A stretch of DNA of 64,000 nt from Gammaproteobacteria bacterium (GTDB lineage Bacteria; Pseudomonadota; Gammaproteobacteria; JAJFKO01): the NCBI GenBank assembly GCA_028284465.1, contig JANQRR010000026.1, positions 1 to 64,000 of the forward strand, given 5' to 3'. Positions within the stretch are counted from its first letter, which is position 1, and each line of letters begins with the position of its first letter. The position numbers and the translations under genes were made by a program. The notes beneath the pieces were generated by a model. The model was not told the DNA's origin. It searched no databases and saw only the letters and a program-made list of their open reading frames with translations. Positions 54,833-62,723 of this stretch are shown in pieces.

Positions 54833-55748
54833 TTATGAAACTGTTATTAAAGTGTCGATATTGTTGATATTTATTCTATCAATGTTCTATATTCATTTGC
54901 GCGGCAAAGTGCGGCTTTCAATCTTGCAACAACTTGCTAATCATTCCACCTTTATGGCGCCGATCAATTGTTTATTGTATTTATTTTCCGGTGTGCCTAA
55001 CAAACCGTATTTATCATTAGATGAATTCAAAGAATTACAACCGCTACAAGATAATTGGCAAGTTATTCGCGATGAAGCCTTACAATTATTTAATGATGGC
55101 CATATTAAAGGTGCCACACGCAATGATGACATTGGTTTTAATTCGTTTTTCAAGCGTGGTTGGCGCCGGTTTTATTTGAAGTGGTATAACTACAATCATC
55201 CTTCAGCTAAAAAGTTATGTGCTAATACAGTAAAACTTATCAATGATATTCCTAGTGTTAAAGCAGCGATGTTTGCGTTGCTGCCACCCGATGGTAAGCT
55301 AAATAAACATCGTGATCCGTATGCTGGATCATTACGTTATCATTTAGGCTTGATCACGCCGAATTCTGATGAATGTAGTATTTTTGTTGACGGTATTCAA
55401 TATTCTTGGCGTGACGGCGAAGCTGTAATGTTCGATGAAACTTTTATTCATCATGCATATAATCGTACTGATCAGTATCGACTAATTTTCTTTTGTGATA
55501 TTGAGCGGCCTATCAATAATAAAATTATACGCTGGATCAATCGCATGTTTGGCAAATATTTAATGTCAGCAGCGAGTTCACCGAATTTGGGTGAAGATAA
55601 AACGGGGTTAGTTAATCATATTTATCGGCATATTCATACTTTCAAAATGTTAATGAAAGTCTTGAAAGACAAAAATAGAACGTTATTTAAAATCACTCAG
55701 TACGCACTAATCATTGGTATTTTGTATTTAGTGTTTCTGGCTTGGTAA
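54819..55748 (+). CDS. lpxO: Lipid A hydroxylase LpxO-like (aspartyl/asparaginyl beta-hydroxylase family)
   Basis: Fe(II)/2-oxoglutarate dioxygenase of 309 residues, with a hydrophobic N-terminal segment (about 8-24) and another at the C-terminus, consistent with membrane association. The iron ligands are H164 and D166 in KLNKHRDPYAGSLRYH and a later His in FDETFIHHAYNRTDQYRLI. LpxO adds a 2-hydroxyl to an acyl chain of lipid A. It overlaps ampG by 14 bases, with AAGGAAG before the ATG. Confidence 0.88.
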   Translation: MQHLSYETVIKVSILLIFILSMFYIHLRGKVRLSILQQLANHSTFMAPINCLLYLFSGVPNKPYLSLDEFKELQPLQDNWQVIRDEALQLFNDGHIKGATRNDDIGFNSFFKRGWRRFYLKWYNYNHPSAKKLCANTVKLINDIPSVKAAMFALLPPDGKLNKHRDPYAGSLRYHLGLITPNSDECSIFVDGIQYSWRDGEAVMFDETFIHHAYNRTDQYRLIFFCDIERPINNKIIRWINRMFGKYLMSAASSPNLGEDKTGLVNHIYRHIHTFKMLMKVLKDKNRTLFKITQYALIIGILYLVFLAW

Positions 55749-55882
55749 ATTTAATTTTTATTAAAATAAGAAATAGGAATTTGGCGAGATGAATATAGCC
55801 ACGATATCATCTCCTCAAATCCGGTTTTCGTATGTTAGCGAGATTGTATAATTTATTTTTGAGCAATTAAATTTAAAAAGTA

Positions 55883-58800
55883 TTAATCATCACTCTGGAA
55901 AGTATATATTAAATCAATCCCGGTATCCGGGCCGGTGGTTTCAGTTTGAATCGATAAGCCTCGCCAAATACGGTAATTCACCTGCAAAGTGCTGATCGCA
56001 GAGAAAATTCCAAAAGCGTAATTGACATATAAGCGCGGCGATAAATATTTGCCGAGCACTACCGAAGTATCTTCTTCAGCAGCGCCGGTTGTTGGGTTAA
56101 TTTGTGGTACTGATTTTACAGTCAGTTCATCTAAACCAAACGTTTGCCGTAGTTCTTCTTGCAGGTGAGAAATTTCTCCTGTATCGCCTCCAGGGTTTAA
56201 TGCCGATGCAGCTTGCACTAACATGCCAGCATCAGCTTTATTGGCTTGGCTGGTTAGTTTACTAGTTAACAACAGTGATAAAATATCTCTGTCAGAAATA
56301 CCCGGTGGCTGCGAGAATAAACCGATCTTAGGTCTTTTAAGTGTACCGTGGACTTCAACCCCAACAGTGACAGTGCCGCCTGGCGAAAATTGGTTGATGT
56401 CGCTTAGACTTGCTTTGGGTAATGCGCTAGCAATTAAACCGCTGCGTACTCTTGGTAAGGTATTAACTTCGCGACCTGCTTGGATATTTAAATCTGGATT
56501 ATCAATAAACCCGTTTCTAAAAATTAATTGACCTTTTTTAATCTTTAATGTTTTGCCAAACACTTGATACTCGCCATCGACAACTTTGATTTTGCCTCTG
56601 GCAGTCGTAGGTCTGGCAGGTGTTTCGGTAATTTTTATTTCACCAGCTAATCTACCCGTTAGACCGTGAGTATTAATTAAAATCTTATCACCAAATACTA
56701 ATTCAATGTCACTAGTTAACGGCACACGATGCTGTTGTTTAGCTGTTTTATGGACATAAACAATATCGCTTGAAGGATTTTCAGCACTGGTAAAATCTTG
56801 GGGTGAGATAATGCCTGCAGGAATAATGATTTTTCCGGTCAGTTCCATCGCATCATTAGCATAATTGAATTTAAGCTTTGGTGATGCTTGTAGTCGATAC
56901 TCGGTTGTATTCATCACGGTGACATCATTACCCGTTATCGTTAGTTTAGTAGGCGTATCAGCGGCGGCTAGATCGGTCATGCCTTTTATGACCACTTTGC
57001 CTTTGCCTGAGGTTGCTTCGCCTTGATATGTTAAAACTTTTTTAGCATTTGTTTTAGCTTCGATATTAATGTCTTTAACATGCAAACCTAATTTAGGTAC
57101 TTTAGTAGAACCATTAGTTAATTTGATTGCACCAGCCACACTCGGTTTTGCTAAAGTGCCATTAATAGTAACATCAGCAGTGAATTGTCCTTGCATTTCA
57201 CGAATATCAGCAATAAATAATGATACGATCCCAAGCTGATCAGTGGCGAATTGTAATTTTCCTTTAACGGGCTGATCAGCGGTTAAACCTTTGCTAGCAA
57301 ATTTCAGTAATTTAATGCTTCCTTGGATGGCATGAGTTTTGCTGAGCGCTAAATTAATATTAGTATCAAGCGTTTTATTTTTAGTGATAAAATTTATCGA
57401 GCCACCTTGAAAGGTTTGCTTAACATTACGAATGCCTACCGGTAATTGAATATAACCAGAACTTAAGCTTACAGAGCCTTGCAATTTTGCTCTATGAAAA
57501 GGCTTTGCTGTGCCGGTGATATTGGCATTAATGATACCATGTAGTTGAGCATCTTTGCCGAGTAACGTCGCGATATCATCAAGGTGAAATTTATCAATTG
57601 CGAATTTGCCTGACCAGTGATGTGCTGAATAATAATTGGCTTGTAAACTTATCGAAGCATGTTTTGCCATCAGTTTAAGCGGGCTAATGTTAACTTGATC
57701 AGAATTGACGTGGATATTAACCGGCGCTGTTAAATGCCAACGATCAAAATCAGGTGAAACTACATCAAATTGAGTTAATGTTAGTTTCAAAATATTATTG
57801 TTTAAGCCACCGTGTAAGCGCAAATGTAATGATTGTTTTAATGCTAGCATATCAATCGCAATTTGATGATCAGTTAAAGAACCCTTACTTTTAAGCATGA
57901 ATTTACTAAGATAAAAATCATCATAATCGATATTGCGGGCATCAATAACTGCTTCAATGTTTGGTAATTTTAGATCACCGCTGATCTGGCCATGGCTGAC
58001 AACTTGGCCGCTTGCTCCAGGGATTAATACAATGAGATCGGGGATATGTAATTTCCATGTTAAATTCCAATGATGGCGTACTTCACCATTAACATAAAGA
58101 TTGGCTTTACCGATCCCTAAGTGAAAATTATCGACTGATAATCTGTGATCATGTAACACTACATCACCTTTGCCATGTAAAGGAAAATTACGTAAATTAC
58201 CTGCTAATTTAGTTAAGATAAAATTACCCTCAGGTTTGCCGTTTAAAATTTTCCCTGCTGATGATGCATTTATAATAATATGGCCTGGCCAGTCTTGTAA
58301 CAATGACCCTGGATTGATTTTGCCGTTAATGCTGGCTTGCCAAGTTACATCGGGGTACCAAGTAACATTGCCTTTGATAATTGCTTTGCTATGTGGTTTT
58401 TGCGCGATAGTCGTATTAATATTAATACTAGTTTCATTGCCTTTGCCATTAAGTGCTATTTCGCTTGTCGGCAAGTTTGCACCATGGACCTGTGTGGTTA
58501 AGTTGATTGTATATTTGTTCGTGGGTCCTTGAGTTAGTAACTCACCATGTTCACTAAGAATATTTTCTTGCTTATTTTGATAATAAGCATTTTGCCATTG
58601 CAGATCTGCATTTAGTAAAAAGCTGTGTGCTAGAGGCACAATATTGGTGCGTACAACTAACGATTGCATATGAATACGTTGATTTGAACCAGCAAAATCA
58701 ACAGTGAAATCATTTATTCTAGTATGATGAATGGTAAGATAGAAAGGTAAAATATCGCGGTCGCCATCATTAGTAGTTTTAGGTTGCTTTTTTTGTGGCA

Positions 58801-59113
58801 AAATTATGATTTTAACGCCAGTAGCAGTTAGTTTTTTAATATAAATCGTATTGCGTAATAGATTTAGTAAATTAGAATCTAGATCAGCTTTATTAACAGT
58901 GATGATCATCGATTTGGTCGCAAAATATAACCCTTGTAATTGAATTTTTCCTGTTAAGCGGCCATGAAGTTTATCGATCCTAATAGCGTTAGGTGCGATG
59001 AAATGTGCTAAACGGTAACTCCACTGTAATCCTTGTGGCGTTGTTAATAACAGACTAATGCCAATCAATAATGCTAATAAAAATCCCAACAAGGTATAAG
59101 TAACATATTTCAT
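55883..59113 (-). CDS. tamB: Translocation and assembly module protein TamB
   Basis: Very large periplasmic AsmA-like protein (1076 residues) anchored by one N-terminal helix (about 4-26). It works with TamA in outer-membrane protein assembly and phospholipid transport. Its middle is long repetitive beta-strand sequence and its C-terminal ~350 residues are the conserved DUF490/TamB domain, including the final region with LYVNYAFGIFSAISTLQVNY. It overlaps tamA by four bases, downstream of it. Confidence 0.93.
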   Translation of the reverse strand: MKYVTYTLLGFLLALLIGISLLLTTPQGLQWSYRLAHFIAPNAIRIDKLHGRLTGKIQLQGLYFATKSMIITVNKADLDSNLLNLLRNTIYIKKLTATGVKIIILPQKKQPKTTNDGDRDILPFYLTIHHTRINDFTVDFAGSNQRIHMQSLVVRTNIVPLAHSFLLNADLQWQNAYYQNKQENILSEHGELLTQGPTNKYTINLTTQVHGANLPTSEIALNGKGNETSININTTIAQKPHSKAIIKGNVTWYPDVTWQASINGKINPGSLLQDWPGHIIINASSAGKILNGKPEGNFILTKLAGNLRNFPLHGKGDVVLHDHRLSVDNFHLGIGKANLYVNGEVRHHWNLTWKLHIPDLIVLIPGASGQVVSHGQISGDLKLPNIEAVIDARNIDYDDFYLSKFMLKSKGSLTDHQIAIDMLALKQSLHLRLHGGLNNNILKLTLTQFDVVSPDFDRWHLTAPVNIHVNSDQVNISPLKLMAKHASISLQANYYSAHHWSGKFAIDKFHLDDIATLLGKDAQLHGIINANITGTAKPFHRAKLQGSVSLSSGYIQLPVGIRNVKQTFQGGSINFITKNKTLDTNINLALSKTHAIQGSIKLLKFASKGLTADQPVKGKLQFATDQLGIVSLFIADIREMQGQFTADVTINGTLAKPSVAGAIKLTNGSTKVPKLGLHVKDINIEAKTNAKKVLTYQGEATSGKGKVVIKGMTDLAAADTPTKLTITGNDVTVMNTTEYRLQASPKLKFNYANDAMELTGKIIIPAGIISPQDFTSAENPSSDIVYVHKTAKQQHRVPLTSDIELVFGDKILINTHGLTGRLAGEIKITETPARPTTARGKIKVVDGEYQVFGKTLKIKKGQLIFRNGFIDNPDLNIQAGREVNTLPRVRSGLIASALPKASLSDINQFSPGGTVTVGVEVHGTLKRPKIGLFSQPPGISDRDILSLLLTSKLTSQANKADAGMLVQAASALNPGGDTGEISHLQEELRQTFGLDELTVKSVPQINPTTGAAEEDTSVVLGKYLSPRLYVNYAFGIFSAISTLQVNYRIWRGLSIQTETTGPDTGIDLIYTFQSDD

Positions 59114-61011
59114 AAATCGGGTCCTATCGTAAATTGCACCGCGAGCGGTTCACTACTTTTAGTAACCGCTTTAGCAAAAGTAAGTTCAATGGGGCCAATA
59201 GGTGAGTAATAACCAACACCAATACCCACGGCTTTTTCTAAAGATTCATTAATATTATCAACTGCATTACCGGCATCGCCGAAAAGGCCTACAAAAAAAT
59301 CACCATACACTTTAACTTGATATTCTAAACTAATTAATTTTAAAAAGCGCCCCGGGCCAACTTGTAATAAGCGAAAGCCGCGTAAGGTTTCTGGGCCACC
59401 GGTTAAGAATAATAGAGTTAAGGGTACTTGTGAAATATTATGTACTGCAATTGCGCCAATATCGCCACGTAGCACAAATCTATTATATGAATCGAGGCTA
59501 ACAATCGCTTTACCATGCAAGCTTGCTTTAAATAAATCACGATCGGATGCTAGTGCTTTACCTGCACCCAAAAATGCCCCCGAAATTCGAAAACCGTTTC
59601 TGGTTAAAACGGGGTTTTTAGCAACAACATATTTCCAAGTTAAACTGGGGATCAAAAATTTAGTGTATATTTTCGGTTGTCGATCTAATTTTGATTCTTC
59701 ATACTGATAGCTTAATTTCCACGTTCGTCGAAAATGCGTACTTGGTACATAAATATCACTAACACTTAAGCTTTGCATACGACTACTTCCAACAGAGCTA
59801 ATATCTAAATTTTGACTAGCCAGTTGTACATCGTAATGACGGGTCACCGGATCGGCACCTGGGATAGTATATCGAGCAATATAGTTATCTTCTATTTGGG
59901 TAACTTGAAACAACATTTGAAATTTTTGGCCATCATTAGTCGCTCGATTCCAAGTAAAACCAGCGGATGCTCGTGGCCCAGTAAAAGTGCCATAACCAAT
60001 GCCGATAAAATATTGTCGTGCTGGACGTGCAGTAACTTGCACAATCAGGGGAACTTCATATTTGCCGCCTAATTCTCGATGTGGTGTTACGCTCACATAT
60101 TTGAAATAACCACTGTTACTTAAATTCCGTTGGAATTTTGCAAGTTTTTTAGTTGAGTAGTATTCGCCAGGTTTTATGTGTGAAAATCGACGCACAAAGT
60201 TTGGATCATAATGTTTACTTTTAATAGTTATTTTGCCGAATCGATAGCGTGGCCCAGTGTCAAAAACTAAAATGATATTAGCAGTATATTTAGGTAAATT
60301 GACTAATATTTTGTGTTCACGAAATTTTGCATTGAGATAACCACGTTTTTGTGCTTTGTTAAAAAAGTGTGATTTAGTATCTTCGTATAATTCAGTTGTT
60401 AATACCTGGCCACGTTTGCTTAAGAATTTACGGCGCAATTTTAAGAACCCAGGATCATTATGTCCAGGCCCAATAATTTTAAATTGTATGCTGGTGATGT
60501 GTAACTGTGGCCCGGGACGGATGTTGTAGGTTGCGGTATATACTTGCTGTTGATTAACTCGCTGCGAAGTTAATTGAGCAGAAATGTTTGGTTTAAAGTA
60601 GCCGTAAGGAATTAATGCTTGTTGAATGTGTTCGGTGCCTTCTTCTAAAGCAAGTTGGGCTTCGTTATCAGTGAGCGGTTTGATGATCGATTTAATTTCA
60701 ACGTTAAGTCGTTGTTGGATATTTTGTAAAGGCTTGCCGGTGACGCCATGAATTTTGTATTTAAAATAATTATTCGCAGTAGTATTGTTAATAGGTTTTT
60801 GGGTATTTTTACTGGCTTTACGAGTTCTATGTCGTGTTGTGGTTTTAGTAGCTTTAGTAGCTTTAGTAGCTTTAGTAGCTTTAGTAGTTTGGGTTACTTG
60901 GGTTGCAGCGTGACTAGAAATAGTAAAACTACAAAGCAGCAATAACATAACAACGGATATCGTGTTAAATGCGATTTTTGCTGGTGTTAGCGTGATCCGC
61001 AACCTGTTCAT
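59110..61011 (-). CDS. tamA: Translocation and assembly module outer-membrane protein TamA
   Basis: Omp85-family outer-membrane protein of 633 residues: signal peptide (about 1-35), a low-complexity Thr/Lys/Ala stretch (36-70), three POTRA domains (about 80-310) and a 16-strand beta-barrel (about 320-633; GGPETLRGFRLLQVGPG is the L6 VRGF-like loop; GVGYYSPIGPIELTFAKAV the closing strands). Start codon ATG at 61011. Translationally coupled to tamB. Confidence 0.93.
   Translation of the reverse strand: MNRLRITLTPAKIAFNTISVVMLLLLCSFTISSHAATQVTQTTKATKATKATKATKTTTRHRTRKASKNTQKPINNTTANNYFKYKIHGVTGKPLQNIQQRLNVEIKSIIKPLTDNEAQLALEEGTEHIQQALIPYGYFKPNISAQLTSQRVNQQQVYTATYNIRPGPQLHITSIQFKIIGPGHNDPGFLKLRRKFLSKRGQVLTTELYEDTKSHFFNKAQKRGYLNAKFREHKILVNLPKYTANIILVFDTGPRYRFGKITIKSKHYDPNFVRRFSHIKPGEYYSTKKLAKFQRNLSNSGYFKYVSVTPHRELGGKYEVPLIVQVTARPARQYFIGIGYGTFTGPRASAGFTWNRATNDGQKFQMLFQVTQIEDNYIARYTIPGADPVTRHYDVQLASQNLDISSVGSSRMQSLSVSDIYVPSTHFRRTWKLSYQYEESKLDRQPKIYTKFLIPSLTWKYVVAKNPVLTRNGFRISGAFLGAGKALASDRDLFKASLHGKAIVSLDSYNRFVLRGDIGAIAVHNISQVPLTLLFLTGGPETLRGFRLLQVGPGRFLKLISLEYQVKVYGDFFVGLFGDAGNAVDNINESLEKAVGIGVGYYSPIGPIELTFAKAVTKSSEPLAVQFTIGPDL
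60844..60887. repeat. Nine-base tandem repeat in tamA
   Basis: About 4.9 copies of TTTAGTAGC. On the coding strand they encode Lys-Ala-Thr repeats just after the signal peptide of TamA. The nine-base unit keeps the frame, so slippage would change the length of the linker without breaking the gene. Confidence 0.75.
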
Positions 61012-61111
61012 ATAATATCTAGCATTATCTTAAGTGACTTACTCGATTTTCGCTTAATTTTTAGGCTGCGTCTAGGTGTTAAATAAATCTACACTGTTAC
61101 TATGATATTTT

Positions 61112-61555
61112 TTATAAAGATTGATTATTATTAATAGGCTCTAAATTTAAGATTAATCGAGTGCCTAGGGCAGAAGCGATTTTTTCTAGTTGCCGAAGGG
61201 TTGGCCAGTGATGAGGATTTTCTAAACGTGAAATTGCAGGCCAGGAGCTATCTAAAGTGCGAGCAAGTTCGGCAATAGAGTGTTTGCCTCTAGAGAGTTT
61301 AATTAATAAAGCAGCTTGTACTCGGGCACTAGGAGCTATAGAGTAAGTTTTTTTTGTGTGTTTTGAAGGTAAAGGTATATGTTGATTTTCATCAAGCCGA
61401 CCTTCCAAAGTTAAAGTTAAAACTTCAGAAGCATTATATAGTGCTTCTTCCAGTGACTCGCCTTCAGTTATTGCTTCTTCAAGATCAGGAAATGTCACTA
61501 GATAGCGCTTATCAAGTTTGTCGTAGATGATTTTTGCAGGGTAAATTATATTCAT
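61112..61555 (-). CDS. hicB: HicB-type antitoxin with C-terminal helix-turn-helix
   Basis: Antitoxin of the HicAB type II system, 147 residues. Residues 1-60 are the HicB RNase-H-like fold (YLVTFPDLEEAITEGESLEEAL). Residues ~80-140 carry a Xre-like helix-turn-helix (ALLIKLSRGKHSIAELARTL and SRLENPHHWPTLRQLEKIA) for autorepression. It overlaps hicA by four bases. Confidence 0.9.
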   Translation of the reverse strand: MNIIYPAKIIYDKLDKRYLVTFPDLEEAITEGESLEEALYNASEVLTLTLEGRLDENQHIPLPSKHTKKTYSIAPSARVQAALLIKLSRGKHSIAELARTLDSSWPAISRLENPHHWPTLRQLEKIASALGTRLILNLEPINNNQSL

Positions 61556-61737
61556 TTAAGTACTACTCCAGTCTGTTTTTCAATAGCTTTTAATAATCCT
61601 TTTCCTATATCACGATTACTGTGCATTGGCACAGTTGTACGTTTACCCCCTTTCCCCATACGGCAGTGACTACCTTTAATGCGTAGTACCTTCCAACCAT
61701 TTAGTTTTAGTATTTTTATTATATCTTTACTATTCAT
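61552..61737 (-). CDS. hicA: HicA-type mRNA interferase toxin
   Basis: Small dsRBD-like RNase toxin of 61 residues: KILKLNGWKVLRIKGSHCRM contains the catalytic histidine (GSH), followed by TTVPMHSNRDIGKGLLKAI. It appears intact. First gene of the pair; the promoter with operator lies immediately upstream. Confidence 0.92.
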   Translation of the reverse strand: MNSKDIIKILKLNGWKVLRIKGSHCRMGKGGKRTTVPMHSNRDIGKGLLKAIEKQTGVVLK

Positions 61738-61744
61738 AGTAAAA

Positions 61745-61773
61745 ATGATATATCAATATTGATATATATGCAA
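61745..61773 (-). promoter_or_regulatory. hicAB promoter with a perfect 20-bp palindromic operator
   Basis: On the minus strand TTGCAT (61768-61773) and TATCAT (61745-61750) are 17 bases apart. The perfect palindrome ATATATCAATATTGATATAT (61748-61767) fills the spacer and part of the -10, a layout typical of toxin-antitoxin autorepression by the HTH antitoxin. Binding is inferred. Confidence 0.65.
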
Positions 61774-61853
61774 GTGTATTAACAGAAAAGTAGGTATACT
61801 AGGCTCTATGTCGTCTTAAATTTTTCACCATATAAAAAGAAAGGTACATTCTG

Positions 61854-62723
61854 ATGCTGAGTAGAAACATTAAATTAATTACTATCTTATTACTGCTTTT
61901 AACGCCACTCACAACATTCGCTTGGAGCTCGAGTGGGCATCGGATCATCGCAGAAATTGCTTACGATAATTTAACCCCAATAACGCGTGCTAAAGTTAAT
62001 CATTTGATTCAAGTATTTAAAACACAATATCCTCGTATTAACAGTTTTCAGTGGTTAGCCGTATGGCCAGATAGACTTAATGCTGCTGGGATAAAAACGT
62101 ATAAGACTTGGCATTATATTGATTTGCCGTATGCAATTGATGGTGTTAAAGCGAAACATCGTGTTAATCGAAAAAACGTGGTGTGGGCAATTAAGCATGC
62201 TGAAAAGGTATTAAGAGATCCGAATGCCAGTGAATTTAAAAAAGCACGTAATCTTGCTTTTCTAGCACATTTTATTGGTGATATTCATCAACCGTTGCAT
62301 TGTATTACACTATATTCACGCTTGACACCAAATGGTGATGCTGGCGGTAATTTATATCCAATTCGCTTTGGAAGAATTGATAATTTACATACGCTATGGG
62401 ATCGAGGATTAAATTTTTATAAACAATATTATCCACGGTTCCCATTACGTAATTATCAAGTTAAACAAATAGCTTTAATATTACAACAGCGTTATCCAAA
62501 ATTTTATTTTGGTAAAGCAGTGAAAGATCTTAATGTACGAGATTGGGCGCAGCAAAGTTATCAGTTAGCTAAAAATTTTGGGTATAAAACAAAGTGGGAT
62601 AGCAAGCCAAGCGGGCAATATATTCAGCAAGGACAACGAATCGCGGCTAAACAAATAACGTTAGCCGGTTATCGATTAGCGTATGTATTGAATCATACTA
62701 TCGGTGGTTTAGTTGAAGGGTAA
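61854..62723 (+). CDS. Secreted S1/P1 nuclease
   Basis: Zinc-dependent single-strand nuclease/3'-nucleotidase of the S1-P1 family, 289 residues. Signal peptide about 1-22, so the mature protein would begin W-SSSGHRIIAEIAY; the N-terminal Trp and His are zinc ligands. Other ligands are visible in WPDRL, WHYIDLPY, AHFIGDIHQPLHC, GGNLYPI and NLHTLWDRG. Such enzymes are secreted by several intracellular gammaproteobacteria. Its 3' end overlaps the convergent partial gene by 31 bases. Confidence 0.9.
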   Translation: MLSRNIKLITILLLLLTPLTTFAWSSSGHRIIAEIAYDNLTPITRAKVNHLIQVFKTQYPRINSFQWLAVWPDRLNAAGIKTYKTWHYIDLPYAIDGVKAKHRVNRKNVVWAIKHAEKVLRDPNASEFKKARNLAFLAHFIGDIHQPLHCITLYSRLTPNGDAGGNLYPIRFGRIDNLHTLWDRGLNFYKQYYPRFPLRNYQVKQIALILQQRYPKFYFGKAVKDLNVRDWAQQSYQLAKNFGYKTKWDSKPSGQYIQQGQRIAAKQITLAGYRLAYVLNHTIGGLVEG

